A stretch of 64,000 nucleotides of DNA from Luteibacter sp. 9135. GTDB taxonomy: Bacteria; Pseudomonadota; Gammaproteobacteria; Xanthomonadales; Rhodanobacteraceae. Numbering within the stretch: position 1 is the first letter of the stretch; every line of letters begins with the position of its first letter. The DNA lies in contig NZ_JQNB01000001.1 in assembly GCF_000745005.1 (NCBI RefSeq), positions 2,101,501 through 2,165,500 of the forward strand, in the 5' to 3' direction. Below the pieces are notes generated by a model. That model was not told where the DNA came from, made no database searches, and saw only the letters and a list, made by a program, of their open reading frames with translations. Both the position numbers and the translations under genes were made by a program. Below, in pieces: positions 11,082 to 18,831 of this stretch.

Positions 11082-11156
11082 CTTGAGTGTCCATTAAACC
11101 GGGGCGAGCTCACCTGCCTGTTGCGCACGGCATCGGTCGCCTTAGATACGTCGAGG

Positions 11157-11182
11157 GTTCGCGCACGTGCGTGCGCTCCGAC
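11157..11182 (-). repeat. REP unit, degenerate
   Basis: GTTCGCGCACGTGCGTGCGCTCCGAC: a minus-strand REP whose GTAG head has decayed to GTCG. Its counterpart in the second composite locus is at 50717-50742. Confidence 0.65.
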
Positions 11183-11233
11183 CCATGCGGCGGATCAGGC
11201 GTTGGATATGCCACAACCTGTCCTATCCCTGGG

Positions 11234-11257
11234 GTAGGAACCCACGATGTGGGCGAA
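11234..11257 (+). repeat. REP unit, GCCCAC/GTGGGC-class stem
   Basis: GTAG head, stem CCCAC-GAT-GTGGG, tail CGAA. It mirrors the copy at 50642-50665. Confidence 0.8.
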
Positions 11258-11330
11258 AAGCCAACAAAGCGACGACGCCATACCCCGCACCTCTGCGACC
11301 GCTCGCGTAACAACCCACCTCAGTCTTGGA

Positions 11331-11568
11331 AAGAGCCGGCGGGTAGCCCCCTCGGTGCCGGTAGCCGCAGGCGAGGGATTCGCACAGATCAGGCCCGAAG
11401 GGGGCCGGCCAGGACGGCCGGCCGTTCTCGCGAGACAGGATGTCGAGTCGAGAACCCCTGTGCGAAGCCCGACCCGGCCCGAAGGGCAATAGATAGACGG
11501 CCGCGGAGCGGCCTTTCCTCAGCGGGTCGCCGCAGGCGTGGCACCGAGGGAGCTACCCGCCGGCTCTT
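11331..11568 (-). repeat. MITE-like element, copy 2 (inverted)
   Basis: A 238-bp copy in the opposite orientation to copy 1, with AAGAGCCGGCGGGTAGCC at one end and GGCTACCCGCCGGCTCTT-like sequence at the other. The internal CCGGCCAGGACGGCCGGCC hairpin and AGCCCGACCCGGCCC segment are shared with the other copies. Confidence 0.8.
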
Positions 11569-11622
11569 GCCCCAAGGCGCCAAGGCCAACGCGATGCCGA
11601 AGGCGAGCCACGCTCACCCTGA

Positions 11623-12291
11623 TCATCCCCGCGCCCGACGCCCCCAAAGCCACCCACCGCCGCAAATGCCCAGCACGAGCACCGCGTCCAGCACCCAAGG
11701 CGCCCACGGCCGTGCATCGAACCAGGGCGCCACCAGGCCGTCATGGGCGATCATGCGCGCCGCGGTCCAGGCGATGGCCGCGGCACCGATGTAGACGACC
11801 GCAGGGAACCGCTCGATCAGTTTCAGGATGAGGGTGGAGCCCCACACCACCAATGGCACGCTGATCGCCAGCCCGAGGACCACCAAGCCCATGTGGCCCT
11901 TGGCCGCGCCGGCGATTGCCAACACGTTGTCCAGGCCCATCAGCGCATCGGCCACCACGATGGTGCGGATCGCCGGCCAGAAGCCCGACGCGGCGTCGAT
12001 GTTCGGGTCATGGTCGTCGTGCTTGAGCAGTTTCCAGGCGATGGGGATGAGCAGGGCGCCGCCGACCAGCATGAGGCCGGGCAGCTTGAGCAGCCAGATC
12101 ACGGCGAAGGTCAACACGATGCGCAGGGCGATCGCCCCGAACGTGCCCCAGAACACTGCTTTTTTCTGCAATTCCCGGGGCAGGTTGCGTGCGGCCAGTG
12201 CGATCACGATCGCGTTGTCACCCGCCAGGACCAGGTCCAGCAGGACGATGGCGGCAAGGCCGGAGAAGAATTCGGGAGTGAGGAAATCCAT
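11623..12291 (-). CDS. TerC-family membrane protein (Alx/YkoY-like Mn exporter)
   Basis: A 222-residue membrane protein starting MDFLTPEFFSG, the family's usual N-terminus. It has about seven hydrophobic helices and the two TerC acidic signatures LVLAGDNAIVIA and DALMGLDNVLAIAG, thought to line the metal path. Family members Alx and MntP-linked YkoY export manganese or help load it into secreted proteins. The start is the ATG at 12291; the upstream open frame instead covers a structured leader that looks like a yybP-ykoY riboswitch. Manganese control is therefore likely. The C-terminal end abuts repeat-rich DNA. Confidence 0.88.
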   Translation of the reverse strand: MDFLTPEFFSGLAAIVLLDLVLAGDNAIVIALAARNLPRELQKKAVFWGTFGAIALRIVLTFAVIWLLKLPGLMLVGGALLIPIAWKLLKHDDHDPNIDAASGFWPAIRTIVVADALMGLDNVLAIAGAAKGHMGLVVLGLAISVPLVVWGSTLILKLIERFPAVVYIGAAAIAWTAARMIAHDGLVAPWFDARPWAPWVLDAVLVLGICGGGWLWGRRARG

Positions 12292-12360
12292 GGGTGGCGG
12301 CCTTTGCGCGTGGTGAGATCGAATGCGGCGGCCACGGGCACGCGCACTCGTGGCCACCAC

Positions 12361-12488
12361 AAAAGTCTCGTTCCTGGCGCAGGCCACCGCGACGACCGGG
12401 ATGCATGGGGCATCCGTATTGACGACCGTCGCGCACGAAACCCCGGAGGGACTTCGCGGAACTACTCCCCTTCGGGTTGGTAGTGGGG
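12361..12488 (-). promoter_or_regulatory. yybP-ykoY manganese riboswitch
   Basis: On the minus strand, about 70 bases before the TerC start, the leader reads in order: GGGGAGTAG (from 12470), GGTCGTCAATACGGATGCCC (from 12427) and CCAGGAACGAGACTTTT (from 12377), with paired GC-rich segments between them. The GGGGAGUAG box and the UCAAUACGG loop are hallmarks of the yybP-ykoY class, which binds Mn2+ and often precedes terC-like genes such as E. coli alx. The call rests on recognised consensus segments and gene context, not on a covariance search. Confidence 0.8.
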
Positions 12489-12582
12489 TGCATTGTGCGC
12501 GGTTGGGATGCACCGCGGCAAGACATTGCCCCGGGGTCACCGGTTAAAATCGCCGGCTATCCCAACCCCGCGAGTGACATCC

Positions 12583-14034
12583 ATGAGCGCACACGACATC
12601 CGTTCCGCCACGCGTCCCGATCCGGACCAGCCGCTGGTGGACATCGCCAACTACGTCGCCGACTACCGGATCGACTCGCAGGAGGCCTACGACACCGCGC
12701 GTTACATGCTCCTGGATTCGCTGGCGTGCTCGGCCCTGGCGATGAAATTCCCCGATTGCGTCAAGCACCTGGGGCCGCTGGTGCCGGGCGCGGTGATGCC
12801 CGGTGGCTCCCGCGTGCCGTTCACCGCGCACGAACTGGACCCGGTGCAGGCCGCCTTCGCCATCGGCACGCAGATCCGCTACCTGGATTTCAACGACACC
12901 TGGCTGGCGGCCGAGTGGGGTCACCCCTCGGACAACCTGGGCGCCATCCTCTCCGTGGCCGATTACCTCTCGCGCAAGGCGGTGAAGGAAGGCGGCGCGC
13001 CGCTGACGGTGCGCGACGTGCTGGGCTATGCGATCAAGGCCCATGAAATCCAGGGCTGCTATGCCCTGAAGAACAGTTTCAACCGCGTCGGCCAGGATCA
13101 CGTGATCCTGGTCCGGCTGGCGTCCACGGCGGTCACCACGGCCATGCTCGGTGGCGACAAGGAGCAGATCACGACGGCGGTCTCGCACAGCTGGATCGAC
13201 AACGGCGCCCTGCGCACCTATCGCCATGCCCCGAACACCGGTCCCCGTAAGAGTTGGGCCGCGGGCGACGCCTGCCGCCGTGCCGTCACCCACGCCATCA
13301 ACGCTGTCTACCGCAACGTGGTGGGTTATCCGTCGGCGCTGACCGCCAAGACCTGGGGCTTCTACGACGTGGCCTTCAAGGGCAACGCGTTCGAGTTCGA
13401 GCGCCCGTTCGGCAGCTACGTCATGGAAAACGTGCTGTTCAAGATCAGCTTCCCGGCCGAATTCCACGCCCAGACCGCGGTGGAATGCGCCATGGCGCTG
13501 CACGAGCAGGTCGCCTCCCGCGTGGACGAGGTCGAGAAAATCGTGATCGAGACGCAGGAAGCCGGTGTCCGCATCATCGACAAGACCGGCCCGCTGGCGA
13601 ACTACGCCGACCGCGACCACTGCATCCAGTACATGGTGGCCGTGCCGCTGATCTTCGGCCGCCTCACCGCCGACGACTACAACGACGCCGTGGCGGCCGA
13701 TCCGCGCATCGACGCCCTCCGGGACAAGATGACGGTGGTGGAGAACCCCCAGTTCACCCGCGACTACTTCGACCCGGAGAAGCGCTACATCGGCAATTCG
13801 GTGCAGGTTTTCTTCAAAGATGGTTCAAAAACCGAAAAGATTTCGATCGACTTTCCCATCGGTCATCGCAATCGCCGCGCCGAAGGCATCCCGGTCCTGC
13901 TCCGCAAGTTCGAGGCCGCCCTGCGAGCAGAGTGGCCTGCAGAGCGGGTCGAGAAGGTTCTGGAGGTCACTTCGTCGGCCGAAAAACTCGACGCGATGCC
14001 CATTCACGAGTTCATGACGCTCTTCACGGCTTGA
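12583..14034 (+). CDS. prpD: 2-methylcitrate dehydratase
   Basis: A 483-residue MmgE/PrpD-family protein, the same length as E. coli PrpD. Conserved features include YMLLDSLACSALAM near residue 45, the long central KNSFNRVGQDHVILVRLAS segment and KTGPLANYADRDHCIQYM near residue 330. It dehydrates 2-methylcitrate to 2-methylaconitate in the methylcitrate cycle, linking PrpC to PrpB. The ATG was chosen to give the family N-terminus. A TTAAAAT box about 35 bases upstream could be its -10 element, so it is probably transcribed separately from prpBC, which lies 6.6 kb away. Confidence 0.94.
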   Translation: MSAHDIRSATRPDPDQPLVDIANYVADYRIDSQEAYDTARYMLLDSLACSALAMKFPDCVKHLGPLVPGAVMPGGSRVPFTAHELDPVQAAFAIGTQIRYLDFNDTWLAAEWGHPSDNLGAILSVADYLSRKAVKEGGAPLTVRDVLGYAIKAHEIQGCYALKNSFNRVGQDHVILVRLASTAVTTAMLGGDKEQITTAVSHSWIDNGALRTYRHAPNTGPRKSWAAGDACRRAVTHAINAVYRNVVGYPSALTAKTWGFYDVAFKGNAFEFERPFGSYVMENVLFKISFPAEFHAQTAVECAMALHEQVASRVDEVEKIVIETQEAGVRIIDKTGPLANYADRDHCIQYMVAVPLIFGRLTADDYNDAVAADPRIDALRDKMTVVENPQFTRDYFDPEKRYIGNSVQVFFKDGSKTEKISIDFPIGHRNRRAEGIPVLLRKFEAALRAEWPAERVEKVLEVTSSAEKLDAMPIHEFMTLFTA

Positions 14035-14229
14035 TAATAGCCGTGACTCAAGTATGAACGGCGGTTTTTAGCACGTGTTCAATTGTTTGATTTTTGCTAA
14101 ACTGCCGCCGCCCGTTGAAGGGATATAAAAGCGAGGGACGGCTGAAGTCCCCGGATTAGATTTTAGATTTACGCGCGATTCCGTTTGGGGTGGAGCGCGG
14201 AAGCGAATACCAATAATGAGGAGACACCG

Positions 14230-15330
14230 ATGAAACGTAAGGGCTTGTTTTTGCTGATCGGCTTGGCCCTGGGCGGCGTGGGTGCCGTTCATGCGCAGGA
14301 ATCCGCTGCTGACACCGCGGGTAACGGCTATGACGGCCGCTGGTACATCGCACCGACGGTGGGCGGTTACTACAACGACACCGACCGCAACACCAACAGC
14401 CGTCAGGTTTACTACGGCCTGGGCTTCGGTAAGTTCATTTCGAACAACGCGTCGATCGACATCTTTGCCGATCGCACCAAGCGCGACAACGACGGTAACG
14501 GCCACTGGTCGAACAACAGCTACGGCGTGGCAGCTCGCTTCTACGCTGGTGCCTGGGACAGCTGGCGTCCGTACCTGCTGGCTGGCGTGATGGGTTCGTA
14601 CCACCACAACCCGTCCGACAACGGCTGGTCCCCGGCTGCCGAGCTCGGCGTCGGCGTGTCGAAGACCATCACCGACAGCTCCGACTTCCGCGTCGAAGCC
14701 GGCTACCGCTACGACTGGGACGACAAGACCGTCGAGAGCGAGAATGGCTACGGTGACTGGTTCCTCGGCTTCTCGATCGTCTCGCGCTTCGGCGAGCCGC
14801 CGGCAGCTCCGGCTCCGGTCGCTGCTGTCGCTCCGGCCGCTCCGGATTGCTCGACGCTCGACAGCGACGGCGACGGCGTGAACGATTGCGACGACAAGTG
14901 CCCGGCCACCCCGGCTGGCACGATCGTCGGCCCGGATGGTTGCCCGCAGAAGGTCGTCATCGACCTGCGTGGTGTCAACTTCAAGTTCGACCGCCCGAAG
15001 AAGGGTGAGACGAACATCGGACCGACCCTGCAGGAGCCGACCAGCGACTCGCTGGGCGTTCTCGACCAGGCTGTCGACACCCTGCAGCGTTACCCGGCCG
15101 TCAAGGTCACGGTTGCTGGTTACACGGATAGCGTCGGTAAGGACGCTTACAACCAGGGCCTGTCCGAGCGTCGCGCCAAGATCGTGTTCGACTACCTGAC
15201 CTCGCACGGTATCGGTGCGGATCGTCTGGAAGGTCCGATCGGTCACGGCGAAAGCAACCCGATCGACACGAACGACACGGCCGAAGGCCGCGCTCGTAAC
15301 CGTCGCACGGAACTGCAGGTTCAGCAGTAA
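14230..15330 (+). CDS. OmpA-family outer-membrane protein
   Basis: A 366-residue protein with a signal peptide ([17 protein letters not shown], cleavage before QES). An eight-strand-type barrel spans about residues 35-195, followed by a Pro/Ala hinge. A calcium-binding thrombospondin-3-like loop ([20 protein letters not shown]) leads into a C-terminal OmpA domain with the peptidoglycan-binding VAGYTDSVG...NQGLSERRA signature. It anchors the outer membrane to peptidoglycan. Codon choice looks like that of a highly expressed gene. A leader of nearly 200 bases precedes the ATG and a strong terminator follows, so it is a single-gene unit. Confidence 0.93.
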   Translation: MKRKGLFLLIGLALGGVGAVHAQESAADTAGNGYDGRWYIAPTVGGYYNDTDRNTNSRQVYYGLGFGKFISNNASIDIFADRTKRDNDGNGHWSNNSYGVAARFYAGAWDSWRPYLLAGVMGSYHHNPSDNGWSPAAELGVGVSKTITDSSDFRVEAGYRYDWDDKTVESENGYGDWFLGFSIVSRFGEPPAAPAPVAAVAPAAPDCSTLDSDGDGVNDCDDKCPATPAGTIVGPDGCPQKVVIDLRGVNFKFDRPKKGETNIGPTLQEPTSDSLGVLDQAVDTLQRYPAVKVTVAGYTDSVGKDAYNQGLSERRAKIVFDYLTSHGIGADRLEGPIGHGESNPIDTNDTAEGRARNRRTELQVQQ

Positions 15331-15359
15331 TCGTTGCAAGATCGGTAAGTGCAGCATGA

Positions 15360-15391
15360 AAGAGCCCGGCGAAAGCCGGGCTCTTTTTTTG
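15360..15391 (+). terminator. Rho-independent terminator of the OmpA-family gene
   Basis: AGAGCCCGGC-GAAA-GCCGGGCTCT followed by a T7 tract, 30 bases after the stop codon. The A residues on the left also allow weak function for transcripts from the right. Confidence 0.93.
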
Positions 15392-15442
15392 TGCAGGCCA
15401 TAGGGTCGGCCAACGTTCCAAGGGTCCAGCAGCCCTGCGGTT

Positions 15443-15467
15443 GTAGGAGCGGACGATGTCCGCGAAC
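15443..15467 (+). repeat. REP unit, GCGGAC/GTCCGC stem
   Basis: GTAG head, stem GCGGAC-GAT-GTCCGC, tail GAAC. It forms an inverted pair with 15632-15656 around about 165 bases holding no recognisable gene. Confidence 0.85.
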
Positions 15468-15631
15468 CCTCGACGTGTCGTTTCGCGAATGATGCGTTAC
15501 CTCGGCACGAGCGGAGGTTCTACCCACGTGCCCGCGTGGCATTCCGCGCCATGTGAGACCGCTTTGTTCGGTAGTTGGAAACGCCCGGCGTTAGGCGGGG
15601 CGCGGCATCGTTCGTTTTAGCGGTGTTGAGG

Positions 15632-15656
15632 GTTCGCGGACATCGTCCGCTCCTAC
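15632..15656 (-). repeat. REP unit, GCGGAC/GTCCGC stem
   Basis: Inverted partner of 15443-15467 with the same stem class. The 15331-15746 gap between the OmpA-type gene and the receptor gene therefore holds a terminator, this REP pair and a short tandem repeat. Confidence 0.85.
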
Positions 15657-15666
15657 ATTGGCCTGT

Positions 15667-15702
15667 ACCGTAACCGTAACCGCGACCGCGACCGCGACCG
15701 GG
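15667..15702. repeat. Hexanucleotide tandem repeat (ACCGTA/ACCGCG)
   Basis: Six tandem 6-base units: ACCGTA twice, ACCGCG three times, then ACCGGG. They lie between a REP unit and the 3' end of the TonB-dependent receptor gene. It is a candidate slippage site; no coding role is seen. Confidence 0.75.
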
Positions 15703-15746
15703 GCTACCTTGGCGGCGGACGCAACGCACCGCCGGGTTTGGCGGGG

Positions 15747-18179
15747 TTACCAGGCGTAGCGGAGCCGCCCGTACCAGTACGCGCCGTTCGAGCCGATCGG
15801 GGAGATCACGTCGTAGGGGAAGTTGCCGGCGTAGGCGATGTCGGGGATCGAGCGATCGGGGTATTGGTCGGTGATGTTCTGCCCGCCCAGCGCGAGGGAG
15901 AGGCGATCGGTGGCGTGCCATTCGGCTTCCGCATCCAGCTGCCAGCGCGCCGCATAGGTCTGCTTCGGCACGAAGCCACCACCGAAATCGAACACCCGCG
16001 TAGTGCTGCCCTGTCGTGTAGCGCGGCCCAGTAACGACCAGCGCGAGTTGTCCCAGCGTGCGGTGAACGCGCCACGCTGGCGTGGGGCGGCATCGGTGAG
16101 CGTGTTGCGTTCTTCCAGCCCGAACAGCACCGCATCCGCGCCGAGCGCGGCCAGTTCCGGTGGCGTGTCGCGGACGTGGCGGATCGACGTGCGGTTGTAA
16201 CTGTAGGTGGCGGTGAGCGTGAGGTTGCCGCCGAAGGCCGGTTGCCGATAGTTGGTGACCAGCTCCGCGCCGCGGGTGCGCGTGTCCACGGCGTTGGTGA
16301 AGAACGCCACGCTTTGGACACCCGGTACGCCGAAGCGTGCGTCGATGTAATTCTCCAGGCCGTCCGGCGCGATGGTTTCGGACAACGTGACACGGTGGTC
16401 GACATCGATGCGGTACACATCCAGCGAGGCGTCGAAGCGCTCGCCCAGGCGGGCGGTGAGCCCGAGACTGTAGTTGCGGGATTTCTCGGCCTTGAGGTCG
16501 CGTGCGCCCAGCCCGCGCGCGATGGGATTGTTGACCGAGAGCACACGGCCCTGCACCAGGGTGCCGTCGGCACCGTAGCCCGTGGAGGTCGATTCGAAGC
16601 CGACCTGGCTGAGCGAGGGTGCGCGCAGGTTGTTCGATGCCGCGCCGCGAATGGCGAAGGCATCGGTGAGCGCGTACCGGGCACTGAGCTTGCCCGTCCA
16701 CGCGGAGCCGAAGTCGTCGTAGTGCTCGTAGCGCCCCGCGGCATCGGCGAAGAAGCGTTCCGTGACGTCGCCGGAGAGATCGACATAGGCGGCGCCGACG
16801 TTGCGATGCAGGTCCGCCGTGTCCTGGGGTGTCAGGCCGCCGCCGGCCTGCGCGCCGGTCGGTGCGCCCACGATCGGCCCCACCGCATAGGAGGCCGGAT
16901 CGCCCGCGTAGGTCCGGAAGCCCTCGTGGCGGAACTCCGCACCGGTTGCCAGCGTGAACAGCTTCGAGCCCCATTCCACGGATCGGCTTAAGTCGAGGTT
17001 GGCGGTGCCCTGCGTGCTGTCGTACTTGCCGATGTCGAAGCGCGTGGGGCTTTGCTCGCCCAGGGACACGTTGACGGTGTCGCGCAGGTCGTAGTCGAAG
17101 GTGTTGCGACCCCAGGTCAGGCTGCCGTCGATATCCCATTCGCCGGCGCGGCCGCGCGCGCCGGCGGTCAGGTTGACGTCGCGGTTGTAGCCGAGCGATT
17201 CGGGCCGATAGCCTTGCGGATAGAGCGCCGGCACGTTCGCGTCGCTGTCGGGATAGCGGAAATAGTTGTCGCCGACGGTGCGGCGCTGGGTATACATGCC
17301 GAAGGCATAGCCGCGCACGGTGTCGCCGAACGGCAGTTCGGCGTTGAACCAGCCGCTGTAGTTCTCGTTGCGCGGGTCGCCGGCGGCGTAGTTGCGCTTG
17401 CCGCGCAAGGCCAGGTTTTCCGGCGAGGGGTTCTCCCAGGAGGGGATGTCGTCCCGGCCGGCCCGGTTGGTCGGCTGGCGGTTGTTGCCCTCGATGCCGG
17501 CACGGACGAAGCCACCGTCGCCCCCGAGTTTGGCGCCCGCCTTGGCGCTGACGTAGCCGCTCTGGCCATCGGTGATCTCTCGGTTCCCGGGGCGGAAATT
17601 CGTGTGGTAAGCCCCATAGGTGGCGTCCACCTCGCCGCCCTCCGGGGCATCGTCGAGGATGATGTTGACCACGCCCGCGATGGCGTCGGATCCGTATTGC
17701 GCGCCGGCACCGTCGCGCAGCACCTCGATGCGCTTGATCGCGCTGATCGGAATGGCGTTGAAATCCACCGGCGTGGTGCCGCGGCCGATCTTGCTGTCGC
17801 TGTTGACCAGGGCGGAGGTGTGGAAGCGCTTGCCGTTGACCAGCACCAGCACCTGGTCTGGGCTCATGCCTCGAAGCTGGGCGGCGCGCACGTGGTCGGA
17901 GCCGCCCGAGTTGGACTGGCGGGGAAAATTGAAGGAAGGCAGCAGCGTGGCCAGGGCCTGGCCGAGCTCGCCGTTGACGGCGCCGGCCGAGCGGAGGTCC
18001 TCCGGCGTGAGCACATCGATCGGCACCGGCGAATCCAGTACCGTGCGGTCTTTGGCGTGGGTGCCCGTGACCACGATCTGGTCGAGCGTGGAGGCGGTGT
18101 TGCGGTCGGCCTCCTGAGCGGCGGCGGGAAGGGCGGCAAGACCGAGCAGGACGGCGGAAGCGAGGCGGGACGGGTGCAT
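15747..18179 (-). CDS. TonB-dependent outer-membrane receptor
   Basis: An 810-residue protein with signal peptide (LASAVLLGLAALPAAAQ). A TonB-box-like segment DQIVVTGTH lies near residue 35. The plug domain follows (IDVLTPEDLRSAG, then RGMSPDQVLVLVNGKR and IEVLRDGAGAQYGSDAIAGV). A long 22-strand-type barrel ends in an aromatic residue (GRLRYAW). It takes up a ligand across the outer membrane using TonB energy. The ligand is unknown; the plug is not of the siderophore-receptor subtype seen at 25.4 kb. It is divergent from a lipoprotein gene and an NCS2-type permease gene, which may hint at nucleobase uptake. Confidence 0.9.
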   Translation of the reverse strand: MHPSRLASAVLLGLAALPAAAQEADRNTASTLDQIVVTGTHAKDRTVLDSPVPIDVLTPEDLRSAGAVNGELGQALATLLPSFNFPRQSNSGGSDHVRAAQLRGMSPDQVLVLVNGKRFHTSALVNSDSKIGRGTTPVDFNAIPISAIKRIEVLRDGAGAQYGSDAIAGVVNIILDDAPEGGEVDATYGAYHTNFRPGNREITDGQSGYVSAKAGAKLGGDGGFVRAGIEGNNRQPTNRAGRDDIPSWENPSPENLALRGKRNYAAGDPRNENYSGWFNAELPFGDTVRGYAFGMYTQRRTVGDNYFRYPDSDANVPALYPQGYRPESLGYNRDVNLTAGARGRAGEWDIDGSLTWGRNTFDYDLRDTVNVSLGEQSPTRFDIGKYDSTQGTANLDLSRSVEWGSKLFTLATGAEFRHEGFRTYAGDPASYAVGPIVGAPTGAQAGGGLTPQDTADLHRNVGAAYVDLSGDVTERFFADAAGRYEHYDDFGSAWTGKLSARYALTDAFAIRGAASNNLRAPSLSQVGFESTSTGYGADGTLVQGRVLSVNNPIARGLGARDLKAEKSRNYSLGLTARLGERFDASLDVYRIDVDHRVTLSETIAPDGLENYIDARFGVPGVQSVAFFTNAVDTRTRGAELVTNYRQPAFGGNLTLTATYSYNRTSIRHVRDTPPELAALGADAVLFGLEERNTLTDAAPRQRGAFTARWDNSRWSLLGRATRQGSTTRVFDFGGGFVPKQTYAARWQLDAEAEWHATDRLSLALGGQNITDQYPDRSIPDIAYAGNFPYDVISPIGSNGAYWYGRLRYAW

Positions 18180-18372
18180 GGATGATCCTGGCGGGCACGC
18201 GGGGAGGTCACCGCGGCGACACGGGCGACGATGGCGGAGCACGATGGTTCCGGTGGCCGCAGTAACGTGCGAACCTTGCACTATTTGTTGCATTGCAGTG
18301 TACGCTGTGTCAATAGGTCGGACGCCTAGCCGTATGGACGTCCGTTTCGAAATACTCGTGCAAGGGGTTTCC

Positions 18373-18831
18373 ATGAAGGTGTTCGCTGGTCTTTTCCTCG
18401 CCGTCTCGCTCGTGACGGCCGCCTGTGCCGGCCCCGCGCAGCGCGGCCCGGCCGCACCTGTCGCGGCAACGCTGCAAGGCGATACGGCCCATCCGGATGC
18501 CACCCGTGGATGGGTCCGCACGGAGCTCTACTTCGGGCTGGGCCGCGCGGATGCGCACGACGGCGTGGACGAAGCGGCGTGGCGCGGTTTCCTCGACAAG
18601 GACGTGACGCCGCGCTTTCCCAGCGGCCTCACCGTGGTCGACGCTTACGGCCAGTGGCAGGGCAAGCAACAGGCACAGCCCGAGCGCCTCCGCTCGAAGA
18701 TCGTGGTGCTGCTGTATCCCGATACGCCGGCGGCGCGGGCGTCGGTCGACGCCATCCGCGCGGCATGGAAGGCGAAGACGGGCGACCAGTCCGTGCTGCG
18801 CGTGACCCAGCCCGCGGACGTGTCCTTCTGA
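18373..18831 (+). CDS. DUF3574-type lipoprotein
   Basis: A 152-residue protein with a lipoprotein-style signal (FLAVSLVTAAC, Cys at about residue 18). A small alpha/beta domain follows with TELYFGLGRA near residue 50 and GLTVVDAYGQWQ near residue 85, matching the DUF3574 family of unknown role. Its stop codon overlaps the start of the permease gene (TGATG), so the two are translationally coupled and possibly work together. The ATG follows a purine-rich AAGGGG and gives a good signal peptide. It is divergent from the TonB-dependent receptor across about 190 bases. Confidence 0.75.
   Translation: MKVFAGLFLAVSLVTAACAGPAQRGPAAPVAATLQGDTAHPDATRGWVRTELYFGLGRADAHDGVDEAAWRGFLDKDVTPRFPSGLTVVDAYGQWQGKQQAQPERLRSKIVVLLYPDTPAARASVDAIRAAWKAKTGDQSVLRVTQPADVSF

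Larger units (their letters stand above)
9868..11098 (+). mobile_element. IS3-family insertion sequence, apparently intact
   Basis: An element of about 1.23 kb with orfA and orfB in overlapping phases. Its 12-base terminal inverted repeats are TTTGATGGACAC on the left and the complement of TTTAATGGACAC on the right, with one mismatch. CCGG lies immediately outside the right end and one base outside the left end, so it may be part of a short target duplication. The exact ends are uncertain by a few bases. The element sits inside a composite repeat locus whose uninterrupted relative lies, inverted, at 50.2-51.1 kb. Confidence 0.88.
11099..11622. other. Repeat-rich intergenic DNA right of the IS3 element
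   Basis: No gene is supported. It holds two REP units (11157-11182 minus, degenerate; 11234-11257 plus), a spacer (GCAACGGCATCGGTCGCC-like through CTCAGTCTTGG) that recurs inverted at about 50568-50790, and a second inverted 238-bp element (11331-11568). The outer arm TTGCCCCAAGG...GCGATGCCGAAGG mirrors 9500-9542. Confidence 0.8.
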
